Origin: Lachnospiraceae bacterium
Lineage (GTDB): Bacteria; Bacillota; Clostridia; Lachnospirales; Lachnospiraceae
Length of the DNA stretch: 64,000 nt
Assembly (NCBI GenBank): GCA_017935565.1
Contig: JAGBHK010000041.1
Location: forward strand, 18,225-82,224
Direction of reading: 5' to 3'
Positions 35,759 to 43,993 of the stretch are shown one piece after another; within the stretch, counting starts at the first letter, position 1; the number at the start of each line of letters is the position of its first letter. The notes under the pieces are model-generated. The model was not told the origin of the DNA. It did no database searches and saw only the letters and a list, made by a program, of their open reading frames with translations. Position numbers and translations under genes: made by a program.

Positions 35759-38308
35759 CTAATATGCATATCCTGCTGTCATCTTTTGGTTCTGCAGTCT
35801 TCGAAGTTCAACCTTCTCATAAACCACATCCCCATCCATATCTACTTTTACATAGATATTTCCATCACCGATTTTATCTGCAAGGTAATAAATAGCCTCA
35901 CTTAATCTGTCATTGTTTGAATAACTTGCAAACTTCTTAAAGAGAATATCCATCCAGCCTGTATTATTTTCAAGTGGCAACACAGCTTCCTTTCCTGCCT
36001 CACCGATGATAGCAGGTGTCGCACTATTAACAATACCACCTTTAGCCAAATATTCAATCTTTGAGAAACTTACCGGGTCAATGTCAAATCCAAATGTTTT
36101 TCCACCGATTTTAGGTACCCATTCCGGAATATCAAAACTTAACTTATTTATGCCATCCACGACAAAGTTTAACGCGCTCTCAACACCTGTAATCATAGCA
36201 TTTATCATACCAATTATTAAGTTTATTGGTATCTTCAAAACACTTACCATTCCATTCCATATTCCTGAGAGTGCTGTTTTCACTCCTGTCCAAGCTGTTT
36301 TCCAGTCACCTGTGAATACGCCTTTTATGAATGTCACTATACCAGTACAAGTCGTTATTATTCCGTTAATTGCATCAATCATATTTCCAATGATAGGTTC
36401 CACCACATTAAATATGCCTTGGAATACACTTTTAAATATCGGACCAAGAGTGCTTGATAACCAACCAACAATAGGAGCTATAAACTTGTTATAAATCGCT
36501 AGTGCTGCATCCACAAACTCACCAACAAAATTAGCGAGATTGCTCAATAACGGTTTCATATGTTCTGACCACACCTTGTCAATAAGTTTCATAAAACTAT
36601 CCCAAGTAGGCTTTATCCATGTTTCCCACGCATTAAGAATCACATCTGCAGTTGTTCTGATTGCTTCTCTAAAGCCCTCAAATATAGTTGCGCCATATTT
36701 TTGCCAGGTATCATTCATTATATCAAGAACATCAGACCACACTGTTGTTACCTGATTTAATATTGGAACAATACCTTCCGTCCATAATACAGAAACTATA
36801 CCAATTACTTCATCATTCCATACACCTATAGTCGCTGTCATTTCGGTAAGAACCTGTGTAAACATAGGTAAACCTACTACGACAAACTTCTCAAATAATG
36901 GTAAACCTGCCTGAGTCCATATATCAGAAAAGACGGTAGTATATAGTGATAACATATCTGCCAGATAATTAGCCGAGACATCAACTACAGTCTTCAAATA
37001 CTTGGTTACATCAACATTAAACCACGCCATGAGTGGCGATTTTAGTTTCGTCAATGTTTTCCATGTCTTGTCTGCCACAGAACTAAGTTTTTTTATACTG
37101 TCCTTTCCGGCATTATATACCTTTAGAAATGAACCCGAAAAATTATTTTTAATCCAGTTTGTAAACTTATTTAATGACGATTTAATTTTAGTTACTTCCT
37201 CGTTAACAACACTTGTAGTGTTTGTTATGCCTGATGTATCTATTGACAACGCCATTGATGATGAAGTGCCCGAATCTTCACCCTTACTACCCGATGATAT
37301 GTTATTAAGCTTGTCTATTCCTGACAATGCTCTCTTAACACTTTCAGCCGACGTTGCTGTACTTTCCATATTACTTGACAATACATCAGAGGATGCTGCA
37401 ACATCATTTATGGCATCATTACCTCCGCCTGCATCACCAAACAATGAAGTACTAAAATCTCTAAACATATCTGCAACAGTCTGTAACTTCGGTATAATTT
37501 CATTTATCAATCTCAATACTGGTGTAAGAACATTTATAAGACCCTGACCTACCGAAGCCTTAACAGAATTAAAGCTTTCCGATAATATCTTTGTCTGGTT
37601 TGCCCAAGAATTAGATGTCCTTGCAAAATCTCCTTGTGCATCAGATGTTACTTCCATCAGATAATTATATCTTAATAATACCTGTTCTGCCTGCTCCATG
37701 TCATTATACGCTTTGGTTATACCTTGGCTTAAAGCATAGGCTTCAAGATTTGCTACCGACATGTTTATACCAAGTTGTTTAAGTGGCTCCGTCTCACCAC
37801 TTATACCAGCTCGGAGTTTTGCAAAAGCATCATCTCCGGACAGATTGTAAAATGATGCCATATCTCCTGCCAAGCCAGTAAGGTTCTTTGACATTACCAA
37901 CACTTCATCCGATGTGATTCCCATGCTCTTTAGCATAGCACCCATAGTTGAAGTATACTGTTTTGCTGATAATTCAGATAAACCAAACTGGCTTATTGCA
38001 CTCTTGGCAAATTCATTTACATTTCCTGACATTGATTCAAAGGTAACATCTACCACGTTCTGCACTTCCTGCAGATCGGAACCAAGTTCTATACAACTTT
38101 TTGAAAAGGATGCAATAGCTGCTACTGAAAATGCCACAGCTATTCCTTTACCGATTTTGCTTACTAATGATTTAATTTTTCCTGTCTGCTTTTCTGTAGT
38201 TCCGGCGGTCTGCTTGACGGCTGTATTCACTTTTGACAGCTCATCTCTTATTCCCTTGGTATTTGCATCGATGATAACTTGCAACTTTTCAAGGGTAAGC
38301 CCTTCCAT
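35759..38308 (-). CDS. tail tape measure protein
   Basis: An 849-residue protein with an N-terminal coiled region, hydrophobic helices (IAVAFSVAAIASF), the conserved tape-measure block ELGSDLQEVQNVV...DEVLVMSKNLTGLAGDM, and alternating hydrophobic and Trp-rich segments toward the end. It sets tail length and helps DNA entry. The size suggests a tail of roughly 120-130 nm by the usual 0.15 nm per residue rule. It starts just after the frameshifted chaperone stop. Confidence 0.9.
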   Translation of the reverse strand: MEGLTLEKLQVIIDANTKGIRDELSKVNTAVKQTAGTTEKQTGKIKSLVSKIGKGIAVAFSVAAIASFSKSCIELGSDLQEVQNVVDVTFESMSGNVNEFAKSAISQFGLSELSAKQYTSTMGAMLKSMGITSDEVLVMSKNLTGLAGDMASFYNLSGDDAFAKLRAGISGETEPLKQLGINMSVANLEAYALSQGITKAYNDMEQAEQVLLRYNYLMEVTSDAQGDFARTSNSWANQTKILSESFNSVKASVGQGLINVLTPVLRLINEIIPKLQTVADMFRDFSTSLFGDAGGGNDAINDVAASSDVLSSNMESTATSAESVKRALSGIDKLNNISSGSKGEDSGTSSSMALSIDTSGITNTTSVVNEEVTKIKSSLNKFTNWIKNNFSGSFLKVYNAGKDSIKKLSSVADKTWKTLTKLKSPLMAWFNVDVTKYLKTVVDVSANYLADMLSLYTTVFSDIWTQAGLPLFEKFVVVGLPMFTQVLTEMTATIGVWNDEVIGIVSVLWTEGIVPILNQVTTVWSDVLDIMNDTWQKYGATIFEGFREAIRTTADVILNAWETWIKPTWDSFMKLIDKVWSEHMKPLLSNLANFVGEFVDAALAIYNKFIAPIVGWLSSTLGPIFKSVFQGIFNVVEPIIGNMIDAINGIITTCTGIVTFIKGVFTGDWKTAWTGVKTALSGIWNGMVSVLKIPINLIIGMINAMITGVESALNFVVDGINKLSFDIPEWVPKIGGKTFGFDIDPVSFSKIEYLAKGGIVNSATPAIIGEAGKEAVLPLENNTGWMDILFKKFASYSNNDRLSEAIYYLADKIGDGNIYVKVDMDGDVVYEKVELRRLQNQKMTAGYAY

Positions 38309-38312
38309 TTAC

Positions 38313-38816
38313 TCATTCACCACCTTTAAATCTCTGATTGTTCCAGAACATAAATTCTTCCATTCTTGCCTTATTAAGTTCCAGTTCAGCCTCTTGAACC
38401 TTTTTCTTCTCATCTTCATCCATTTCTTTTGTGAGATCAGCAAACCATTGTGGAAAAAAGTTCTGTAACGGAGTCAAGAACTTTTTCTTATCCTCCGCCT
38501 CTCCCGGCAGCAGCATACTTATATATTCCATAATCTGCTGTGCAAGAACTTTATTAAGAATGGCATCATATTTCTTGCCAATGTCCATATTTTCAGCTTC
38601 TTTTTTTTCTTTACGTCTTGAACTATCAAGCATATCTATAATTTCATCAATACTTGAATCCCAAAATAAAGAAGGAGTATACCCGGCATCCAAAAACACC
38701 GGATATACTTCCCATAATCGATCCGTCACAGTCAGTTCCTCTTTTAGTTCTGACTTTTTATTTTGCTTAACAACTAATTGCTGGTGTCCGCCATGCTCTC
38801 CAGCATCTCCTGAGTA
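38313..38816 (-). CDS. tail assembly chaperone, frameshift extension (gpT-like)
   Basis: An open frame with no ATG; its only nearby start is GTG 38729. The frame is open back to the run of seven T at 38816-38822, inside the upstream chaperone gene, and is in the -1 frame relative to it. A -1 slip there would give a 319-residue fusion, as for lambda G/GT and most siphophages. The sequence is Lys/Glu-rich and helical, fitting a chaperone that coats the tape measure. Confidence 0.8.
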   Translation of the reverse strand, partial: YSGDAGEHGGHQQLVVKQNKKSELKEELTVTDRLWEVYPVFLDAGYTPSLFWDSSIDEIIDMLDSSRRKEKKEAENMDIGKKYDAILNKVLAQQIMEYISMLLPGEAEDKKKFLTPLQNFFPQWFADLTKEMDEDEKKKVQEAELELNKARMEEFMFWNNQRFKGGE

Positions 38817-39271
38817 AAAAAACCTGAAGCTTTGTACACCTCAATGAAAACATCTCTCCAGAATGTCATCTGGTCATTACCTTCATCTATATATTTATCA
38901 TACAATGCCTGTATATGTTTAAGCTGCACACCCTTATGCCAAGGTGTCATTGCCATATGTACAACCTCCAGCATGATACTTAATGAAGGCATACTATCAA
39001 GGAATGACATAAGATTTCTCTTATATTTATTCTCTAACTGCTGAATTCCTGCCGTTTTAAGCTTAAGGCGATATCTGTTACCACAAACCTCCCAATATGC
39101 AAACATTGGTCTTTTTACCACTGGCTTAACCGGATTTTCAAACTTCTCTACAAAAGTTTCTTCCACAGCTACTTCCTCAACCATATTTTCTGTTACTATT
39201 ATTGTACTTTCCTCTTCCTGAATTTCCACTCCTTCAGGCATTTCAAAGTTTTCTGTTACATTTGTATCCAT
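38774..39271 (-). CDS. tail assembly chaperone (gpG-like)
   Basis: A 165-residue protein between tail tube and tape measure genes. Acidic N-terminal region, then a helical core (RPMFAYWEVCGNRYRLKLKTAGIQ, NLMSFLDSMPSL). The position and slippery heptamer identify it as the short chaperone; the core resembles DUF6096-type proteins. Codons GGT TTT TTT ACT near residue 150 contain the slip site. Confidence 0.8.
   Translation of the reverse strand: MDTNVTENFEMPEGVEIQEEESTIIVTENMVEEVAVEETFVEKFENPVKPVVKRPMFAYWEVCGNRYRLKLKTAGIQQLENKYKRNLMSFLDSMPSLSIMLEVVHMAMTPWHKGVQLKHIQALYDKYIDEGNDQMTFWRDVFIEVYKASGFFTQEMLESMADTSN
38816..38822 (-). promoter_or_regulatory. -1 ribosomal frameshift site T TTT TTT
   Basis: In the zero frame the mRNA reads GGT TTT TTT ACT, a perfect X XXY YYZ heptamer. 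Slipping back one base joins the gpG-like frame to the open gpT-like frame with no stop between. Confidence 0.8.
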
Positions 39272-39290
39272 CTTTTATTTCCTCCTGATT

Positions 39291-39713
39291 TTATTCTGTT
39301 GCTGCTGCAGGGTCTGCTGGTACCATTTCACCCTGAATTGCAAGTTTAAGTGTAAACTTAATACCACCATTAACTCCACCACCGCCAAGTTTAACATTGC
39401 ACATTGCCGGAAATGTGAACGAAAGTCCGTCTGGATATTCCTGTTTAAATTCAAGAATCTCCTTATCTGCCTGTGCCTGTCTAAATACTCTGTATGGTGA
39501 TGTTGATGACTTATTTTCGTAGATGAACTTGTATTCCAGTTCGCCATAATCACCAATACCATACTCATATTCATGGTTCTTTGAAGCAAGATGAGTCATC
39601 TGTACCTTTTCATCTTCACTACCAATATCTGGTATTTCCTCAAGCTTGGTTGCGATTGTCCAATCTTCAGCTCCCAATGTTCTATATGAGAGCGTTGTAC
39701 CATTAGCTAACAT
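39291..39713 (-). CDS. major tail tube protein
   Basis: A 140-residue protein, beta-rich (DWTIATKLEEIPDIG, EYEYGIGDYGELEYKFIY, FPAMCNVKLGGGGVNGGIKFTLKL). Size and place, directly before the chaperone pair, fit a siphovirus tail tube subunit. Confidence 0.8.
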   Translation of the reverse strand: MLANGTTLSYRTLGAEDWTIATKLEEIPDIGSEDEKVQMTHLASKNHEYEYGIGDYGELEYKFIYENKSSTSPYRVFRQAQADKEILEFKQEYPDGLSFTFPAMCNVKLGGGGVNGGIKFTLKLAIQGEMVPADPAAATE

Positions 39714-39731
39714 ATCTAGTTTCCTCCTTCC

Positions 39732-40235
39732 TTAATCCACTATCATCCAATCTTCAGCTAACATATCTGTCTGTGATGCCAACCAACCCACAACAATGTT
39801 ATTATCTGCTGTTTTCATTGCCACAACATTTGGCATTGAAAACTTTTCTTCAGACTGCATGAAGTTTGTCATATCTGCATCTGTTTCAAACTCTGTAACA
39901 TTAACCAGGAATAAAAACATACCTTTTCCATTCCATCCTGTTCTTGCAACCTTGAGACCTCTCTTAAGATACTTAATTGCATCTCCAAATCCCATTGTTG
40001 CAACACCACCTAATATTGGTGTGTTTTCTTCTTCAGCAATGAGCCAGTCCTCGGACAGAAGATTGTTAATCGTATATTCAACCCTTTCTGTCTCTCTAAT
40101 ATCCAGTGTTTTACCTTCATGAGTATGTATAAGTACCGTTTTCTTATCCTCATCCCAACTCCAGTAACCTCTCCATGCTGGTAACTTAACTTTTTTTCCT
40201 GCCTTCATTGCTGCCAACGCTTCAATAAACTTCAT
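39732..40235 (-). CDS. tad2: Tad2-like anti-Thoeris protein, two DUF2829 domains in tandem
   Basis: A 167-residue protein. Residues 80-167 (MGFGDAIKYLKRGLKVARTGWNG, FLFLV, MKTADNNIVVGWLASQTDML, EDWMIV) are a canonical DUF2829 domain, the family of Tad2, which sequesters the cyclic ADP-ribose-type signal made by Thoeris. Residues 1-70 (FIEALAAMKAGKKVKLPAW, NNLLSEDWLIAEEE) look like a second, diverged copy. Known Tad2 proteins are single-domain. It lies among tail genes between the tail terminator and tail tube. Activity is inferred from family only. Confidence 0.8.
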   Translation of the reverse strand: MKFIEALAAMKAGKKVKLPAWRGYWSWDEDKKTVLIHTHEGKTLDIRETERVEYTINNLLSEDWLIAEEENTPILGGVATMGFGDAIKYLKRGLKVARTGWNGKGMFLFLVNVTEFETDADMTNFMQSEEKFSMPNVVAMKTADNNIVVGWLASQTDMLAEDWMIVD

Positions 40236-40247
40236 TTATCCATCCTC

Positions 40248-40604
40248 CTAACTGTGTGTCACTCTGTCATTCTCCGGATTGATTATGCCTTCATAACGCA
40301 TCAATTTATGCTTTTCAGGGCTTTTATCCTCAACGTCAGTGCATTGGATTCTCTTAAGACCCAACTTAGCAATTCTTTTATCCAGTTCGCAGGCAAGCAA
40401 CGATGTCGAACCATCATTCCATATATCAAAGCGATATCTAACATAAGATTCATATTCCTTGTTATCAACCCATGAATGGACTTTGTTCTCTTCTTCGGTA
40501 TATTGAATCGCTGGTAATGTACCCTCCTCATCCGGGTAACTGTCACCCACATTTTCCACAAGATCTTTTATGGCTTCATATACCTCTTCTTTCTTATTTT
40601 GCAT
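40248..40604 (-). CDS. tail terminator / tail completion protein
   Basis: A 118-residue protein placed after the HK97 gp10-like gene and before the tail tube region, the usual slot for an SPP1 gp17-like tail terminator. Overlaps the upstream gene by 11 bases. Family by position; sequence similarity is weak. Confidence 0.6.
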   Translation of the reverse strand: MQNKKEEVYEAIKDLVENVGDSYPDEEGTLPAIQYTEEENKVHSWVDNKEYESYVRYRFDIWNDGSTSLLACELDKRIAKLGLKRIQCTDVEDKSPEKHKLMRYEGIINPENDRVTHS

Positions 40605-41034
40605 TACCTGTCACCTTCCTTATTTCTTTTCTTATATCTACATTTATACGCTCAAGAACTTGCTTTTCATTATTCTTAAGCGCAGGATACAAGAATGGTT
40701 GCGCCGGTTGCCCAGCCCATTCTTCATTGTAAGTTATGTCCTGATCGCCGTCATAGGTTGCAGCTCCACGACGTCCGGTACCAAGTTCAACATAAGGTCC
40801 ATATTCCTTATTTGTATAGACTTTTCCAATAACATGAGAATTCGAAACTTCAACTTTTGTTGATATACTGTTTCTTAATTCTCCCTTATCCACAGGGCAT
40901 AACAACTTAGCCTCTGCCTGAACCGTCTTACAGCCACGATGAACCGCTCGTTCCATCGCTCCCGACTTGAATACCTCTTCTATTACATCCAATTTCTTGA
41001 ATAAACTATCAAGTCCTTTTATTGTTGATGACAT
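40594..41034 (-). CDS. HK97 gp10-like head-tail protein
   Basis: A 146-residue protein with the typical pattern: LDSLFKKL, AEAKLLCPVDKGELRNSI, YGPYVELGTGRRG, GQPAQPFLYPAL. This family sits at the head-tail joint. Its start overlaps the stop of the previous gene by 1 base. Confidence 0.9.
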   Translation of the reverse strand: MSSTIKGLDSLFKKLDVIEEVFKSGAMERAVHRGCKTVQAEAKLLCPVDKGELRNSISTKVEVSNSHVIGKVYTNKEYGPYVELGTGRRGAATYDGDQDITYNEEWAGQPAQPFLYPALKNNEKQVLERINVDIRKEIRKVTGNAK

Positions 41035-41357
41035 TAGATTTCCTCCAGTTCATAAAACTTAATATCATATGGATATGTAGCAACAACCCTATAATCAGGC
41101 TTATCCGTAGATTTATAACAGATTCCATCACCTTTTTTTATTTCAATATCACCATCATATAACATATTTAAAATTCGAGATGATTTAGCTCCATACATGG
41201 CAATCAATCTCGCATCTATCTTTTGCCATATCTGCGCTTTTATGGGTATAGCCTTTTCATATGCTGCCGCTCTATGACCTTCTCCATCACGAGTGCTATT
41301 AAGTTTTTTGCAGTATCCATATTCCTTAAGTCGCTTCTGTGTCATTCTTCTGCTCAT
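41034..41357 (-). CDS. head closure protein (SPP1 gp16-like)
   Basis: A 107-residue protein between the connector and the gp10-like gene. ATG 41357 follows GGTGG; the longer frame is not needed. Beta-rich end (GDGICYKSTDKPDYRVVATYPY) as in head-completion proteins. Its start overlaps the connector gene. Confidence 0.65.
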   Translation of the reverse strand: MSRRMTQKRLKEYGYCKKLNSTRDGEGHRAAAYEKAIPIKAQIWQKIDARLIAMYGAKSSRILNMLYDGDIEIKKGDGICYKSTDKPDYRVVATYPYDIKFYELEEI

Positions 41358-41652
41358 AAATATGTCCACCAACCTTACCTAATCTTTTACCTTTTATTGC
41401 ACTTAATATTTCTGTTGGCATATCCGCAAATGCACTTGATATACCTCCCTCACTTCTTGATGTCTCGCCTTCCGTACCAAGACGATTGTATGCTATTACA
41501 GCCATCTTCAATTGAGTGGTTTCAAGTGATTGTGGAAACTCTTTCCTATTCGTTAATTCAAGGATAGTATCCTTTGATAACTCCAACAGGATGGAGAGCA
41601 ACTCTTCGTCGCTCTCCCCTGTAAGTTTTTTTAACTTTTCAAGTAGTGTCAT
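41326..41652 (-). CDS. gp6-like head-tail connector
   Basis: A 108-residue helical protein (MTLLEKLKKLTGESDEELL, ILELTNRKEFP, MAVIAYNRLGTEGETSRSEGGIS), matching the gp6/gp15-like connector family that docks under the portal. Confidence 0.85.
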   Translation of the reverse strand: MTLLEKLKKLTGESDEELLSILLELSKDTILELTNRKEFPQSLETTQLKMAVIAYNRLGTEGETSRSEGGISSAFADMPTEILSAIKGKRLGKVGGHIYEQKNDTEAT

Positions 41653-41660
41653 ATAATCAC

Positions 41661-42083
41661 CTATTTCTTATCTTCATCCGAACCTTCTGTAGCATTTTCC
41701 GGAACAGATACTTTTTCAGCAACGAGTCTTTCGATTAAATCATCTTTTGAACCGCTTGCTTTTAAGCCCATCTCCTTTGCTAATTTCTGAAGTTCCTGAT
41801 ATGAATAATCAGCAAATTGTCCAGCATCAAGGTGTCCTTCTAATGTATCATTCGAATTACCACCCTCTTCATCTGCCGTTTCATCCTGATTATCATTTTT
41901 TTCATCCTTCTCATCTTCAGACGTATTGTCCTTTGAACCGGATGAAGTTTCTTCCTTAACTGCTGCCACTTTTGATACAACTTCTTTGTATCCCATTTTC
42001 TTAAGTTTTGCCAATGCTTCTTCTGTATCTGCATATCTCTCAACACTTCCTTTTCTAAGTGTTACTCTCTCTTTTAACTTCAT
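41661..42083 (-). CDS. phage protein with C-terminal HeH/SAP-like domain
   Basis: A 140-residue protein: short N-terminal module, very acidic Asp/Glu/Ser linker (about 45-85), then YSYQELQKLAKEMGLKASGSKDDLIERL, a helix-extension-helix fold often found in head-gene neighbours. May bind DNA or join capsid subunits; exact role unknown. Confidence 0.7.
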   Translation of the reverse strand: MKLKERVTLRKGSVERYADTEEALAKLKKMGYKEVVSKVAAVKEETSSGSKDNTSEDEKDEKNDNQDETADEEGGNSNDTLEGHLDAGQFADYSYQELQKLAKEMGLKASGSKDDLIERLVAEKVSVPENATEGSDEDKK

Positions 42084-42096
42084 GTTACCTTACCTC

Positions 42097-43032
42097 CTAT
42101 GCTGGCTTCGCTGAACTGAATGTAATATGTGTCTGCTTGATTCTCTTTTCAGTCATCCATAAGTCATGATATCTTCTGTAATCTGCATGCCATGCTGCAG
42201 CCTTCTGATATGTCTTAGGATCAAAAATTCTAAACTTATCAAGTTTATTAACTGCCATTGGACCAACCATAGGTGTTGCGATAAGTTCAATATCCAACGC
42301 GCTCTCTGCCTTTTTCCAACCGCCAACCTTCTGGTCTTCAGATGTACCATCAAGTGTTGTGATAGCTGATACCATTCTGTTAGAAACAGTTTCAAAAATT
42401 GGATTACCGTCAATTGCTGGAACCTTAATTGTAATTCCACCTTTAACTACTTCCATAAACTGAAGTTTTGCTGCAAGTTCAAGCTTCAATTCTAACACAA
42501 AATTAGATGAAGCCTGAAGAGCAACAATACCGTCATAGCCCTGGTCTCTAACTGCCTTAATTGCCTCATATGCTTTTCTAAGTGCTGATGTTCCTGCTGT
42601 TCCTGGCACATAACCATACACAGTCATACCTGCCTCACTAGCACCAATTACGTTTGTTGCAATAGTGGAAATACGGTATGCATCAATTTCTGGTATTACC
42701 TTTTCTCTTTGGAATTCTCCCATTACTGAACTGATTTCCAGTGCATAATTGCTCTCATCAACATCCGCTTCATCGATAGTAAATCCTCTACCTCTGTCCT
42801 GTGTCATAGTTCTTGTCTCGTATTCAAGAGTAACATCTCCCTCTACGAATCCATTAGCACGATCGTAATCAGCCATACCATCCATATCAACTTTAGGTAT
42901 CTTAATTTCACGACCACCACTGTACTTAACCTTTCCGGCATTCTTATCCATCCAACCTGTACTTAATCCAACTGTTGAAGCTGTGTCTAAGTTCTTCTGA
43001 ATGACTGCTGCTGTTTCAATATAATTTGCCAT
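42097..43032 (-). CDS. major capsid protein
   Basis: A 311-residue HK97-fold capsid protein, following the scaffold gene. Conserved features: MANYIETAAVIQKNLD start, GGREIKIPKVDMDGMADYDR, TMTQDRGRGFTIDEADVDE. No covalent crosslink motif is visible. Confidence 0.85.
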   Translation of the reverse strand: MANYIETAAVIQKNLDTASTVGLSTGWMDKNAGKVKYSGGREIKIPKVDMDGMADYDRANGFVEGDVTLEYETRTMTQDRGRGFTIDEADVDESNYALEISSVMGEFQREKVIPEIDAYRISTIATNVIGASEAGMTVYGYVPGTAGTSALRKAYEAIKAVRDQGYDGIVALQASSNFVLELKLELAAKLQFMEVVKGGITIKVPAIDGNPIFETVSNRMVSAITTLDGTSEDQKVGGWKKAESALDIELIATPMVGPMAVNKLDKFRIFDPKTYQKAAAWHADYRRYHDLWMTEKRIKQTHITFSSAKPA

Positions 43033-43050
43033 TGTATATTCCTCCTATTC

Positions 43051-43650
43051 TTAATCTCCGTTGATTGCAGCCATTATGGCATCTGAATCAACTGTATCTG
43101 TTTCCTCCGGTGCTTTCTTCATAGCAACACCACCTACAAGTTTACTGTCAACGCCTGCCTGAACCGCCTTGTTAAACGCTTCAACAACTGTTTTAACAGA
43201 TGTTTCCATAGTTTCAGCACTTGAATAATCAAGAAGATTGGCAAGTTCCTTTGGAACATTTGCTTCAGTAAGTTTTTCTGTTGCTGAAACTCTTAATTCT
43301 TTTTCAAGAATAGCCTTTTCCCTTGCATCCAAATCTTCTTTACGTTTCTGCTCTTTCTCTTCAGGAGACATAGATGCAATTCGTTCCTGTTCTGCCTTTT
43401 CATCAAGAGCCTTTTTCACCTGTTCATCCACCTTTTTCTGATATGCTTCCGAAAATGCCTTATCCTTCAACAATTCTTCAAGATTAGGTGTTTCCTTTGT
43501 ATCAGCTTCCTTATCTGATGAATCATTTTCTGCTGCCTTTGTATCTTCAGGTTCCTTTGGAGAGTCATTTGCTGCTGTTGGATCAGCTGCAACATTCTCT
43601 GATGCAAAAAGCTGAAGATTCATTTTTAATGGTTCTCTTTGTGTCTTCAC
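43051..43650 (-). CDS. capsid scaffolding protein (DUF4355-like)
   Basis: A 199-residue, highly charged coiled-coil protein with MNLQLFA near its start and a central KKVDEQVKKALDEKAEQER helix, directly upstream of the capsid gene in transcription order. I keep the GTG start at 43650 because AGGAGG lies eight bases before it; ATG at codon 10 is the alternative. Confidence 0.85.
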   Translation of the reverse strand: MKTQREPLKMNLQLFASENVAADPTAANDSPKEPEDTKAAENDSSDKEADTKETPNLEELLKDKAFSEAYQKKVDEQVKKALDEKAEQERIASMSPEEKEQKRKEDLDAREKAILEKELRVSATEKLTEANVPKELANLLDYSSAETMETSVKTVVEAFNKAVQAGVDSKLVGGVAMKKAPEETDTVDSDAIMAAINGD

Positions 43651-43681
43651 TTTAGTTTCCTCCTTGTTAATTTTTTGTATT

Positions 43682-43710
43682 AAAAAAACACCCTCGCGGG
43701 CGTTTTTTAA
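43682..43710. terminator. hairpin with T-runs on both sides
   Basis: Stem AAACaCCC/GGGcGTTT (one G-T pair), four-base loop, T-run on either strand. It separates the gene at 43751 from the scaffold gene, so capsid expression may start at a promoter just downstream. Confidence 0.7.
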
Positions 43711-43750
43711 CCTTGTTTAAACATAATTTTAAGCAAAATAAAAGCACCTT

Positions 43751-43993
43751 TTAAGATGCTTTATTATCTAATATTAACTTTTTTGCCTCTTCTTCGGTTA
43801 TTTCTTCAATCCTCATGAGCATATCTGTATTTCCAATACCTTCGTTCGGGTCATATCCTATAAATCTGTCATTAACAATATTATCATTATCCACTTCCCA
43901 TTTTCCGTTTCTGTATATATATGATACATAATCTTCCATCTTGGCTACTAGTTTCAAATCATTCAACCAAAAATATGTTAATTCCTTAACCAT
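43751..43993 (-). CDS. small protein after the head-toxin fusion, possible immunity protein
   Basis: An 80-residue acidic protein that overlaps the end of the head-protein gene by 8 bases. Unknown family. The position directly after a RelA-like C-terminal domain and before a terminator is that of an immunity partner; this is inference. Confidence 0.55.
   Translation of the reverse strand: MVKELTYFWLNDLKLVAKMEDYVSYIYRNGKWEVDNDNIVNDRFIGYDPNEGIGNTDMLMRIEEITEEEAKKLILDNKAS

Noticed and set aside
41661-41959. Plus-strand and alternative-frame ORFs over head and tail genes
   Set aside because: They mirror the codon structure of minus-strand genes with known families and have no ribosome binding sites.
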